DNA of 12,910 nucleotides from Proteobacteria bacterium UBA1844. Its GTDB lineage: Bacteria; Pseudomonadota; Gammaproteobacteria; Steroidobacterales; Woeseiaceae. Where the stretch lies: assembly GCA_002338615.1 (NCBI GenBank), contig DDIS01000033.1, positions 1-12,910 of the forward strand. The letters are read 5' to 3'. The notes beneath the pieces are model-generated. The model was not told where the DNA came from, made no database searches, and was given only the letters and a program-made list of their open reading frames with translations. Made by a program: the position numbers and the translations under genes. Of the stretch, positions 1 through 7,097 are shown piece by piece (within the stretch, counting starts at the first letter, position 1; each line of letters begins with the position of its first letter).

Positions 1-42
1 CGTCTGCTCAACACAGACCAGTTGTCCACGCGGCAAGGTCAT
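1..42 (-). CDS. REP-associated tyrosine transposase (RAYT, Y1_Tnp family), N-terminal fragment cut by window edge
   Basis: Read on the minus strand, an ATG at 42-40 opens a frame of 14 codons that continues past the window edge: MTLPRGQLVCVEQT. This resembles, from memory, the N-terminus of one RAYT class, which starts M-T-x-P-R-x-x-L-V and then continues into YYHC and RCVRRAFLCG motifs; those would lie outside the window. RAYTs are single-copy HUH-type enzymes associated with REP repeats. The short repeats at 131-173 lie just upstream of this start, where such repeats are expected. No good ribosome binding site is visible. With only 14 residues the call rests on a short match plus context, so it is tentative. 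Confidence 0.5.
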   Translation of the reverse strand, partial: MTLPRGQLVCVEQT

Positions 43-130
43 CGCAACACCACTTCGTGACAGGGCTACCCATGCTCCACCAACCCTCAAACGTTCACGA
101 GTCCCTTATCTGGCGAATCTGTCGACATAT

Positions 131-173
131 TGCGTGGCTGTCCCGTTTCTTGTTTGAAAGTGCGTGGGTGTCC
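131..173. repeat. Two imperfect copies of a TGCGTGGsTGTCC repeat, REP-like
   Basis: TGCGTGGCTGTCC at 131-143 and TGCGTGGGTGTCC at 161-173 differ at one base and start exactly 30 bases apart. They lie between the 3' end of the Rieske gene and the putative RAYT start. Repeats containing GTGGGTGTCC are, from memory, found near RAYT genes in proteobacteria. Whether more copies exist outside the window cannot be seen. There is no long inverted repeat or target-site duplication here. Confidence 0.45.
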
Positions 174-189
174 TTTTAGTTTTGCGCGG

Positions 190-1410
190 CTATGGGCGGG
201 CCAGCTCTTGCAGCAACCAGTCGACGTAGCGCTTTTCGTTGCGCTCCATGCCGGAAAACGGCCCGGGTTTGTAATAACGGGAACGCACGCCTTTGAAGTT
301 ATTCGCGATAATGGTTTTGTCGGCTTTGGTTGTGATGTCCCAGAGCCAGACGAGCTCGTCGACATTGTAGTCTTTGCCTTCCACGGCATTGGCCCGGACC
401 AGCCAGTAAATGTCACAGCGCGAATTGTTGAGGTCGACCGGCGTAAACACGTAGGCGACGACGTGGTCGCTGTAGGCCAGAAGAAATGAAAACGCACCCA
501 ATGAAAAATCCGAGGCGCCGCCGTCGTAACCCTTGAGGTTACCGAGCAAGGGGGCAACCGGGCTGCCGTCCTTACTTCCGGTCTGGTAGCCGTCAAATAG
601 CGCCGTGCGTCCGTAACCATAGCCGATCTCTCCAGGCCTCGCGGAGGTGTCAATACGGTCGATATTAATGTCTTTCAACCCGCACGCCTCCATGCGCTCG
701 AGCATCGGCGCCTGCACTCGCTCACGTTTCTTACGATCGAGCATCAATGTATGCATCCGCGCATAGTCGGGGTGCGCTGTCGCGCAGTGATAGCACTCCT
801 GGTAGTTCTCGATCGACAGTTTCCAGTTACCCGAGATCGGGTACTCGCGATACGCCGCGACTTTCAGGTTCTCAAAATCGAACATCGCCATCGGTTCGGC
901 CAGTTCGCGCTTGCAGTTCTCGAGCGCCGGTGGCGCATCCGAAAAACATATAAATATGAGGCCATGGATCGTGTCGCAGGAAACTGTATTCAGACTGTGC
1001 GCGCCCCAGTCAAAATCATCGGGCATATCGCGCGCCGCAACCAGCTTGCCGTCCGTGTCATACACCCAGCCATGATAGGGGCAGGTGAATTTTCGGGTGC
1101 TGCCAGCCGCTTCCAGGCAGACCAGTGAGCCGCGGTGCCGGCACACATTCGCAAAGGCCTTGATCGACTTGTCGGGTGAGCGCACGACAATCGCCGACTC
1201 GCGACCAACTTTCACGACTTTGAAGTCTCCGACGTTGGCAAGCTCTGACTGGTGGCCCGCAAGCACCCAGTTACGATTCACGATACGTTCAAGTTCAAGC
1301 TCGTAAATAGCCGGGTCCGTATAGAAACGTTGTTCGAGTGCATAGCCGGGAGTGTGCGCCGCAATAAGTGCCTCGACCGTGTTTAAAGTATTAGGGTTTA
1401 GCCCTGTCAT
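190..1410 (-). CDS. Rieske [2Fe-2S] ring-hydroxylating-type oxygenase, alpha subunit (likely N-demethylating monooxygenase)
   Basis: The product is 406 residues when started at the ATG at 1410. A TTG at 1452 would add 14 residues, but the ATG has an upstream GGAA element and gives the usual N-terminus. The Rieske cluster motif is clear: C90-R-H92 and C110-P-Y-H113-G-W. The catalytic domain has NWKLSIENYQECYHC..H, giving iron ligands H208 and H213, with E201 or E205 as bridging candidate and D364 (in WDITTKAD) as the likely third ligand. Length and architecture fit the SRPBCC/RHO alpha family that includes choline monooxygenase, GbcA (glycine betaine), CntA (carnitine) and stachydrine demethylases. 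The gene follows purU on the same strand with a 118-base gap. PurU is a known companion of methyl-amine demethylation because it drains folate-bound one-carbon units. No ferredoxin reductase partner is in the window. Substrate is inference; the enzyme class is firm. Confidence 0.9.
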   Translation of the reverse strand: MTGLNPNTLNTVEALIAAHTPGYALEQRFYTDPAIYELELERIVNRNWVLAGHQSELANVGDFKVVKVGRESAIVVRSPDKSIKAFANVCRHRGSLVCLEAAGSTRKFTCPYHGWVYDTDGKLVAARDMPDDFDWGAHSLNTVSCDTIHGLIFICFSDAPPALENCKRELAEPMAMFDFENLKVAAYREYPISGNWKLSIENYQECYHCATAHPDYARMHTLMLDRKKRERVQAPMLERMEACGLKDINIDRIDTSARPGEIGYGYGRTALFDGYQTGSKDGSPVAPLLGNLKGYDGGASDFSLGAFSFLLAYSDHVVAYVFTPVDLNNSRCDIYWLVRANAVEGKDYNVDELVWLWDITTKADKTIIANNFKGVRSRYYKPGPFSGMERNEKRYVDWLLQELARP

Positions 1411-1528
1411 GACGTCTGTTCCATTAATCCCATGATGAATTTGCGGCGCCAAGATATCACAGGCCCATTTTCCTGCGAACTAATGCGAATAGAAGGCGCT
1501 CTATTGCCGGGTACTTCCAAGTGACTTG

Positions 1529-2380
1529 CTAATCACGAAAAACGATGGTTTTTCCGCCATTTACAAGTACGCGCTCCTCGAGGTGGTAGTGTACCGCGCG
1601 AGCAAGTACCCGGCGTTCAATATCGCGACCTTTGCGCACCAGGTCATCGGGTGAATCCGTGTGGCTGATGTGTTCCACATCCTGCACGATGATCGGTCCT
1701 TCATCGAGATCCGCCGTGACGTAATGTGCTGTTGCGCCAATGATTTTTACACCCCGTGAATGTGCCTGGTGGTACGGTTTCGCGCCCTTGAAGCCCGGCA
1801 AAAAGCTATGGTGAATATTGATGCAGCGCCCCGCAAGAAACGCCGCAAAATCGTCCGACAAAATCTGCATATAGCGGGCCAGGATTACCAGTTCGGCACC
1901 AGTTTCATTGATCAGTCGCTTTATTGCCGCTTCCTGTACAGGTTTGCTGTCCTTCGTGATAGGAAGGTGATGAAATGGAATGTCACCGAGATCCGCAACA
2001 TGCAGTGCACTGCGCGGGTGGTTCGAAACGATTCCCACGATATCCATTTTAAGTTCGCCGGTACGGGTGCGATACAGCAGGTCACTCAGACAATGATCCA
2101 GTTTCGAAACCAGGATCATCACGCGTTGCCGCTGTTCGATAGGTCGCAGGCGCAAAGACATCCGCAGTTCTTTGCCAAGCGCATGCATGCTTTCACCTAA
2201 TCGGGCGGCATCCGATTCAGCATCAAAAACCACGCGCATGAAAAAGTTGCCCGACTCGAGGTCGTCAAACTGTTGCGCGTCGCGAATGTTTGCGCCGTGT
2301 TCGAGCAAACGGTTGGCGACTGCCGCCACCAATCCGCGGCGGTCTACGCAAGACAAGGTCAAAATGTGAGTATTGTGCAT
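1529..2380 (-). CDS. purU: Formyltetrahydrofolate deformylase PurU
   Basis: This 283-residue protein matches the usual PurU length (about 280). Residues 1-80 form an ACT-type regulatory domain beginning [20 protein letters not shown]. The C-terminal formyltransferase fold (about 85-275) contains N188-I-H190 in [12 protein letters not shown] and D226 in DLDEGPI, the Asn/His/Asp triad shared with GAR transformylase. It hydrolyses 10-formyl-THF to formate and THF in the cytoplasm; in E. coli the ACT domain senses the methionine/glycine balance. The ATG at 2380 follows a weak AGAAG element. It lies 41 bases downstream of the FlgO/TPR gene and upstream of the Rieske oxygenase, all on the same strand. 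An 18-base perfect palindrome lies just before the start. Placement next to the oxygenase suggests a catabolic role, disposing of formyl-THF made during demethylation, rather than only purine-related housekeeping. Confidence 0.95.
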   Translation of the reverse strand: MHNTHILTLSCVDRRGLVAAVANRLLEHGANIRDAQQFDDLESGNFFMRVVFDAESDAARLGESMHALGKELRMSLRLRPIEQRQRVMILVSKLDHCLSDLLYRTRTGELKMDIVGIVSNHPRSALHVADLGDIPFHHLPITKDSKPVQEAAIKRLINETGAELVILARYMQILSDDFAAFLAGRCINIHHSFLPGFKGAKPYHQAHSRGVKIIGATAHYVTADLDEGPIIVQDVEHISHTDSPDDLVRKGRDIERRVLARAVHYHLEERVLVNGGKTIVFRD

Positions 2381-2395
2381 GGTGGTTCTTCTGAG

Positions 2396-2413
2396 GCACG
2401 ACGATCGTCGTGC
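2396..2413. promoter_or_regulatory. 18-base perfect palindrome upstream of purU
   Basis: GCACGACGATCGTCGTGC is identical to its reverse complement. It fills much of the 41-base gap between the FlgO/TPR gene stop and the purU start, and sits 16-33 bases upstream of the purU ATG. No T-run follows it on either strand, so it is not a classical intrinsic terminator. It could be an operator for the purU/Rieske pair, or an RNA hairpin that marks the end of the upstream message. No regulator family is recognised from the sequence. Confidence 0.5.
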
Positions 2414-2421
2414 AAGATTGT

Positions 2422-3984
2422 CTAACCGTCCGGCAATAACGCCTTGAAGCGCGGGTGGCTGCGCAGATTATCGAGATCGCTGTCGTTTTTCATCCAGTCC
2501 AGCTCTGCCATACCTTTGCGCACGCTTTTCTCCAGGCAGTCAAGCGCTTCTTCAATCTTGCCGATTGTCGAGTACACGCAGGCGACATTGTACAAATTCA
2601 GTGCGTCGTCGCCCAGCGAGGTCCTGGCTCGTTCCAGCCACTCCATGCCTTTCTCAGTATCGCCCGCTTCGAGCAGATTGACCGAACCGAAACATAGCGC
2701 ACGCGCATCGTTCGGTGAGGTCTGCAGCCTTTTTTCGATGACCTCCAGGGTCCGTGCGCGAGCACGGTCGCGGTCGTCATGGCGACCCAGTGCCCGGTAT
2801 ACCTGGGCAAGTAATGCCAGCGCCTGGTAGTCGTCGGGGCGCACTTCGCAAGCCTTCTCGAACAAGCTTACGGCAAGCTCGAATTCGCCCTGGGCGAATG
2901 CGTGCCTGCCGTGAAAATAGTAAGCATCGAACAAGGTTGGATCAAGCTCAATTGCGCGTTGAAACGATCTCTTGGCCTCCGCCTGTCGCGTGCTGTGCGA
3001 CAGCGCGAGGCCACGCGAGGCGTGTACCTGCGCAAGATCCGGCGCCAGTTGCAGGGCCAATCGTGAGTTCGTTTCAGCTTGCAGGCGGACAGAAACCGCG
3101 CTGTCGGCATACATGTATATGAAGGAAAAGCAGTCAGCGAGTCCGGCGTAGGCCAGTGCATAGTCGGGATCGAGATCGATCGCACGCGAAAAATCCTCAC
3201 GTGCCTCCCGCCACGCCTGATCATTGAACTGGTAAAAGTGGCGCCGGCCACGCAGGTAGTATTCGTAGGCTTCAATATTCTGCGTTGGCTGTCGTTCAAT
3301 TTCCCTTTCTGTTTGTGGGCTTAACGAAAGTTTAAATGCCTTGGCGACATTCTCGGCAATTTCCTTTTGGATGCCAAACACGTCTTTCAATTCGCGGTCA
3401 AATCCCTCGGACCAGATATGGTAGCCGTCCGCGACATTGATGAGCTGCGCCGTCACGCGCAGATGTTCGCCTGCCTTGCGCACACTGCCTTCGAGCACCG
3501 TATTGACATTCAATTGCTCGCCGATAGCATCGATATCCATCGTTGTGCCTTTGAACTGAAACGATGCAGTACGCGATGTAACCTGCACGCCTTTTATTCG
3601 CGCCAGCGAGTTGATGATTTCTTCGGCCATGCCCTCACAGAAATGATCCTGGTCTTTCTCCGGACTCATATCGGCGAATGGCAATACGGCAATCGACGGC
3701 GGCGGCAGGTCATCGGCGCGAGCTTTTCGGGTAATAGCTGACCGGCGGCGCTTCTTGGTGCGGCGAATTCCGTCTGGAGTAACTTCCAGCGCCCAGGCAA
3801 GTGCGAGCGCGGCAGGGAAACCGAGGATCAGCAACCAGAGCACAAGTGAAGTAGACCAGCTCGGCAGATTGAGAGGTTCGAACGTCGCATCCGCGATTTG
3901 TAACAGTACCCACCCGCCGACCAGGTAAGCGATGCCGACACGCACCACCTTGCGACGCTTTAGCTCCTCAAAATACTGTTTCAA
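2422..3984 (-). CDS. Inner-membrane protein with FlgO/TolB-like domain and C-terminal TPR repeats
   Basis: The 520-residue product begins with a basic stretch ([12 protein letters not shown]) followed by two hydrophobic segments at about 12-32 and 46-66, and then a basic cluster (TKKRRR, 76-81). Residues about 97-215 form the FlgO/TolB-N-like module ([56 protein letters not shown]). From about 235 to the end there are TPR-type helical pairs (for example [28 protein letters not shown]), closing with the typical [15 protein letters not shown] tail. This architecture recurs in environmental Gammaproteobacteria, often with a CadC-like DNA-binding or adenylate-cyclase head; here the head is only the membrane pair. 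The start is TTG at 3984: an in-frame TGA lies four codons upstream, and the next residues match the family N-terminus. Function is unknown; a sensing or scaffold role is plausible but unproven. Confidence 0.85.
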   Translation of the reverse strand: MKQYFEELKRRKVVRVGIAYLVGGWVLLQIADATFEPLNLPSWSTSLVLWLLILGFPAALALAWALEVTPDGIRRTKKRRRSAITRKARADDLPPPSIAVLPFADMSPEKDQDHFCEGMAEEIINSLARIKGVQVTSRTASFQFKGTTMDIDAIGEQLNVNTVLEGSVRKAGEHLRVTAQLINVADGYHIWSEGFDRELKDVFGIQKEIAENVAKAFKLSLSPQTEREIERQPTQNIEAYEYYLRGRRHFYQFNDQAWREAREDFSRAIDLDPDYALAYAGLADCFSFIYMYADSAVSVRLQAETNSRLALQLAPDLAQVHASRGLALSHSTRQAEAKRSFQRAIELDPTLFDAYYFHGRHAFAQGEFELAVSLFEKACEVRPDDYQALALLAQVYRALGRHDDRDRARARTLEVIEKRLQTSPNDARALCFGSVNLLEAGDTEKGMEWLERARTSLGDDALNLYNVACVYSTIGKIEEALDCLEKSVRKGMAELDWMKNDSDLDNLRSHPRFKALLPDG

Positions 3985-4001
3985 ACAGGTTGCTCATTAT
4001 C

Positions 4002-4087
4002 GTTATATCCAGCAAGCCTACCGCCTTAAGCCGGTAAATACCAAGTCCATGCGCCCGGCTGGCGCATGCAGCTTGCTGAACTATACT
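4002..4087. promoter_or_regulatory. Divergent promoter region with mirrored GCTTGCTG elements beside -10 boxes
   Basis: On the minus strand GCTTGCTG (4017-4010) is followed after 2 bases by TATAAC (4007-4002). On the plus strand GCTTGCTG (4071-4078) is followed after 3 bases by TATACT (4082-4087). The two 8-base elements are exact inverted copies placed symmetrically against two -10-like boxes that point outward, towards the FlgO/TPR gene and the small plus-strand frame. No good -35 box is present on either side. Between them lie two more dyads. One is an imperfect palindrome at 4020-4035, centred on CTTAAG. The other is a perfect 8-bp stem (CATGCGCC, 5-base loop, GGCGCATG) at 4048-4068. An operator shared by both promoters is the simplest reading. 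Confidence 0.45.
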
Positions 4088-4129
4088 TAATGCACAGAAC
4101 GAAAACCGGCAACCATCGAGGGGGTCGAG

Positions 4130-4330
4130 ATGCACAAGTATACGAAGATCCTCATTGTTGGTGCCGCTATTCTGGCGGGCAGTGAATCAGCCGCACGGAC
4201 GAATGCAGCCTGGCTACAGATCGATGCATCAAATTCGTTCATAGACAAAAGCGGGCAAGATCGAACGTGGAGCCGTTCGGGCGGGCTGCAAGGGACACGC
4301 TCTGGATTGGTGCCCGCCAACACGGGCTAA
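4130..4330 (+). CDS. Possible small exported peptide, hypothetical
   Basis: This is a 66-codon frame with an ATG at 4130 preceded by AGGGGG (4119-4124) at a 5-base spacing, and a -10-like TATACT at 4082-4087. Residues 1-22 look like a signal peptide: a basic start (HKYTK), a hydrophobic core (ILIVGAAILAG) and small residues (SESAA). The remaining 44 residues are polar and match nothing I recognise. The tail (about 44-66) is rich in G, S, R and T and could be non-native sequence after a frameshift or decay. It stops 3 bases before the convergent DUF2061 gene ends. It may be a real small secreted protein, or a degraded gene that kept its promoter and signal peptide. If it is not real, the 349 bases at 3985-4333 hold only the divergent promoter dyads. 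Confidence 0.35.
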   Translation: MHKYTKILIVGAAILAGSESAARTNAAWLQIDASNSFIDKSGQDRTWSRSGGLQGTRSGLVPANTG

Positions 4331-4333
4331 TTG

Positions 4334-4606
4334 CTATTCCTCGCGCGTTTTCGCTCCCCGTTGCTGCAGAAAGAGCCGCCTGATAGTACCGGTAGGCACG
4401 TGTTGCCAGGCTCTCTCGTGCAGGTAATAAACAATGAGCTTCACCGCCGGTTCAACAACCCCGACGGCCGCTGCAATGGCGAGTTCACCCGTGACCGCGA
4501 ACACGATCACGGTCGTCGTAATTGTGCCTGTGATGCGGTAGGTGATCGCTTTAAAAATGCTGCGCAGGCGTGTTTCACGCAGCTGTTTATCTGAATCGAC
4601 AGTCAT
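4334..4606 (-). CDS. DUF2061 family small membrane protein
   Basis: The 90-residue protein carries the DUF2061 signature: RSIFKAITYRITGTITT, a hydrophobic segment (about 29-50) and VEPAVKLIVYYLHERAW. Two membrane helices are expected, at roughly 22-40 and 43-62, joined by a short turn. The ATG at 4606 follows a good AAGGA site with an 8-base spacer. The gene stands alone on the minus strand, converging on the small frame to its left and divergent from the secreted protein to its right. The family is widespread in marine bacteria and has no established biochemical role; some members sit next to sulfur- or adenylate-related genes, but nothing of that kind is present here. Confidence 0.85.
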   Translation of the reverse strand: MTVDSDKQLRETRLRSIFKAITYRITGTITTTVIVFAVTGELAIAAAVGVVEPAVKLIVYYLHERAWQHVPTGTIRRLFLQQRGAKTREE

Positions 4607-4791
4607 TAAAAGTATCCTTGCCGAAGCAATGGCATTTTGCCTGGGCTGTCAGGGGCGCCGAGTCTAGATCACGAGGAGCAGGGTCCGCAATGGATTTCCT
4701 GCGGCAGTTATCCTGATACTGCAGCACCAGCTTCCAAGTGTTGTCGCGCCTCGTTCGACCGATTTCAACCGCAACCTCCGTCTTATATGCA

Positions 4792-4812
4792 ATTCCGCTG
4801 ATCTGGCGGAAT
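4792..4812. promoter_or_regulatory. 7-bp dyad in the leader of the secreted-protein gene
   Basis: ATTCCGC (4792-4798) and GCGGAAT (4806-4812) form a perfect inverted repeat around a 7-base loop (TGATCTG), ending 29 bases before the ATG at 4842. A TATATG stretch lies immediately upstream (4784-4789) and could be a -10 box, though no convincing -35 is visible. The dyad could be an operator overlapping the start of transcription, or a leader hairpin. The rest of the 4607-4841 gap shows nothing I can name. Confidence 0.3.
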
Positions 4813-4841
4813 GGATTACATAATTCAGGAGACTGGCAATC

Positions 4842-5867
4842 ATGAAAAAACTAACACCTGTATACCTGACCATCTGCTTGCTTCTTTTCATTGGCTTTTC
4901 ACATGTGGCCGATGCCGGTAGATCCGGCGCCTGCACCCGCACGAGCAACATGATGCGCCTCGCATGTAAAGCCGAATCGCGTGACGACTTCTGGGTACAG
5001 AAAGCACGTTGCCAAAACGAATCAGAATGGGCTGAACGGCGCGAGTGTATCGACGACGCAAAGGACGAGCTGGTCGAGGTACTGGATTTCTGTCATGAAC
5101 AGTTTGATGCGCGGGAAGAAGTCTGCGACGCAGTAGGACAGGCGCCCTACGACCCGGAATTCGAGCCCGAGGATTTTGAAACCAGCCTCGATGCACTGAC
5201 TGCACCGAACCCGTACTACCCGATGGCGGTCGGCAATGTCTGGACCTACGATGGCGATGAGGAAATCATGGTCGAAGTGCTCGATGAAACCAAACTGATT
5301 GACGACATCGTGTGCTTTGTCGTACGCGATGTTGTGTCCGAGGATGGTCGACTGGTCGAAGATACGGATGACTGGTTTGCCATTGCGCGGGCGGATGGCG
5401 CGATCTGGTATTGCGGCGAGGAAGTGAAGGATTTCGAGTATTTCGAGGGCGACGAGCCGAGCTTGCCTGAGCTGGTAGCCATCGACGGATCATTCAAGGT
5501 CGAACGTGATGGAGACCGCGCTGGCATCGTATTTCCTGGTTACCCGGCCGTTGGCGAAACAATGCGGGCCGAATTTTCACTGGGCAACGCTGAGGATATC
5601 GTTGAAGTCATCTCAACGAACTATGCCTATGGTCAGGACGAGGAACTTGATGAGCTGGTGCCGCAGGAGCTGGCAGAACTCCTGTGCAACAATAACTGTG
5701 TCGTCGTTGCCGAGTACACGCCTATCGAGCCGGGAGTCTATGAACGAAAATACTATGCCCCCGGAATCGGCTTTTTTACCGGGACCAATCCCGAAGAAGG
5801 GGAAGTCGTTTTCCTCACCGGCTGCAACTTCAATTCAGTGTGTGAATCGCTACCGGAAAGCGACTGA
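4842..5867 (+). CDS. Secreted acidic protein with an N-terminal six-cysteine helical domain, hypothetical
   Basis: The 341-residue product starts at an ATG with AGGAG about 10 bases upstream. It has a clear Sec signal peptide (KK, then YLTICLLLFIGF, then ADA before G26). The mature N-terminal part (about 30-96) is helical in character. It holds six cysteines at 31, 42, 57, 69, 84 and 95, giving the mirror-symmetric spacing C-x10-C-x14-C-x11-C-x14-C-x10-C. After an acidic linker (about 102-118) comes a probable beta-rich domain (about 122-330) that begins YYPMAVGNVWTYDG and includes VEDTDDWFAIARADGAIWYCGE. Similar modules occur, from memory, in unnamed secreted proteins. Further cysteines at 158, 191, 282, 286, 328 and 334 could form disulfides. 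The protein is very rich in Asp and Glu, as in many marine exported proteins. I cannot assign a function. A strong terminator-like hairpin follows 7 bases after the stop. Confidence 0.85.
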   Translation: MKKLTPVYLTICLLLFIGFSHVADAGRSGACTRTSNMMRLACKAESRDDFWVQKARCQNESEWAERRECIDDAKDELVEVLDFCHEQFDAREEVCDAVGQAPYDPEFEPEDFETSLDALTAPNPYYPMAVGNVWTYDGDEEIMVEVLDETKLIDDIVCFVVRDVVSEDGRLVEDTDDWFAIARADGAIWYCGEEVKDFEYFEGDEPSLPELVAIDGSFKVERDGDRAGIVFPGYPAVGETMRAEFSLGNAEDIVEVISTNYAYGQDEELDELVPQELAELLCNNNCVVVAEYTPIEPGVYERKYYAPGIGFFTGTNPEEGEVVFLTGCNFNSVCESLPESD

Positions 5868-5874
5868 CGTGAAA

Positions 5875-5907
5875 AGGAGTCAGCGCAGGTTCGCCGCGCT
5901 GACTCCT
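5875..5907 (-). terminator. Intrinsic terminator for the sirB2-nnrS operon
   Basis: AGGAGTCAGCGC (5875-5886) and GCGCTGACTCCT (5896-5907) form a perfect 12-bp stem around a 9-base loop. Read on the minus strand the stem ends in CTCCTTTTC, so the T-run lies on the nnrS side's downstream end, 8 bases past the nnrS stop. On the plus strand the hairpin is followed by GCCCCC rather than Ts, so it would work less well for the secreted-protein gene that converges on it. Confidence 0.8.
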
Positions 5908-5915
5908 GCCCCCGG

Positions 5916-7097
5916 CTAGCCTGGTTTGCCGTCCGCCCTTCTAAAAAACAATATTGGCGTGTAGACGATAAGAAAAACGAGGAATGCCGCGAGCCAGAGA
6001 GTTGCGGCCAGCGTAACGGCCGTAGTGTAACCGACTGGCAGCAACACTCCTCCGAAAACGCGCAGCACGATCGCAGCTACGAGCAAGATATACGCCATGG
6101 TCACGGCGCTTGTGGCGTGCAACGGACGCCCTGTGTGACCAAGTGCTGTGCGAGTCATGACCGCCAGTATCATCGTGGCCACGGCACCGGCCCCGAGCGC
6201 GTGAAACCAGTGCGCCGCAAACGCGAACCCGAAAAGCAGGTGTAATGCGTTGAGGGCCAGGCCTATGGGTATCCACAGGTAGGCAACGTGCAGGATCCAG
6301 ACAATCGGGTCTGAGCGTGTATAGAGTCCGCGCCAGCCAAGCAGGCGGAGCAGCTGGGCGATAGAGGCGAACGCCGCCACGCCGCCTCCGACGCGATGTG
6401 CCTCCGGAAACCAGCCCGCGCCCAGCAACGCGAGCATGCTGCCCATAACCGCAATCTCGAGTGGGCGCGAGCGACGCATAGGCACATCGATCCCGCGAGC
6501 CTTGAGTGCATTCGATGTGAACGCGGGCACGATGCGGCCGCCAACGATCGTTATGAGGAGCAATACGACGTTGAGCCCCGTATGCAGGGCTCGTTGCGCA
6601 TCCAGATAATCGCCGTGCAAGACAGCGCGCAGGAATGCGACATCCAGGGCCCAGAACAGAAACAGAATCAGCAGCATCGGCGTGTTGCGATTGGTGGTGC
6701 GCAATATCGACGGAGCAATCAGTAGAGCCAGGGCGGGCAGAAACAGCAATTCCAGTGTGATGAGCACGGGCGCCGGAATTGCGCCCGACACCGCGAACGC
6801 AAGCCTTCCCGCCAGCCAGGCGAATGTGAGTACTATCAAAGGTACGCCGGCAAAGCCGCGGTTTCTGGTCCAGCTTGGCACCGCTGTCAGCATGAAGCCC
6901 GCGATTGCCGCTGCAATAAAACCGTACAGCATCTCATGACCGTGCCAGAACACAGCCGGGATGCCGAGGGGCAGCCGAAAGCCGAAACGAAACACACAGA
7001 GCCAGAGGGCAATGGCCAGCACGGCATACGCTCCTGCCAACCAGAAGAAGGGGCGGAAGCCGTAGCGGAACAATGCCAATCGCCGTGCGGCAGTCAC
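5916..7097 (-). CDS. nnrS: NnrS family haem/copper membrane protein
   Basis: The 393-residue product is almost entirely hydrophobic, with about 11-12 predicted membrane segments, the usual NnrS size and layout. The family signature VFWHGHEMLYGF (about 49-60) is present, as is a histidine-rich C-terminal stretch with H296, H299 and H321 (AAHWFHALGAGAV then TRTALGH), candidate metal or haem ligands. In studied bacteria NnrS is an inner-membrane protein that protects against nitric-oxide stress and is often controlled by NO-responsive regulators. The start is a GTG at 7097 that directly abuts the TGA of the upstream SirB2 gene (TGAGTG), so translation is probably coupled. No FNR/NnrR-type TTGAT-N4-ATCAA box was found upstream of the operon. 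A strong terminator follows the gene. Confidence 0.93.
   Translation of the reverse strand: MTAARRLALFRYGFRPFFWLAGAYAVLAIALWLCVFRFGFRLPLGIPAVFWHGHEMLYGFIAAAIAGFMLTAVPSWTRNRGFAGVPLIVLTFAWLAGRLAFAVSGAIPAPVLITLELLFLPALALLIAPSILRTTNRNTPMLLILFLFWALDVAFLRAVLHGDYLDAQRALHTGLNVVLLLITIVGGRIVPAFTSNALKARGIDVPMRRSRPLEIAVMGSMLALLGAGWFPEAHRVGGGVAAFASIAQLLRLLGWRGLYTRSDPIVWILHVAYLWIPIGLALNALHLLFGFAFAAHWFHALGAGAVATMILAVMTRTALGHTGRPLHATSAVTMAYILLVAAIVLRVFGGVLLPVGYTTAVTLAATLWLAAFLVFLIVYTPILFFRRADGKPG

Noticed and set aside
87..653. 188-codon minus-strand frame overlapping the Rieske gene
   Set aside because: It is an out-of-frame reading of the oxygenase gene, with low-complexity Thr/Ser/Pro composition and no recognisable domain.
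1411..1452. TTG start giving the Rieske oxygenase 14 extra residues
   Set aside because: The ATG at 1410 has a plausible GGAA element and matches the usual N-terminal length; the extension is not typical of the family.
1518..1528. CAAGTGACTTG palindrome next to the purU stop
   Set aside because: At 11 bases with no accompanying T-run or promoter signal it is short enough to be chance.
4331..4594. 87-codon plus-strand frame opposite DUF2061
   Set aside because: The minus-strand frame has the DUF2061 signature and a good ribosome site; the plus frame has neither.
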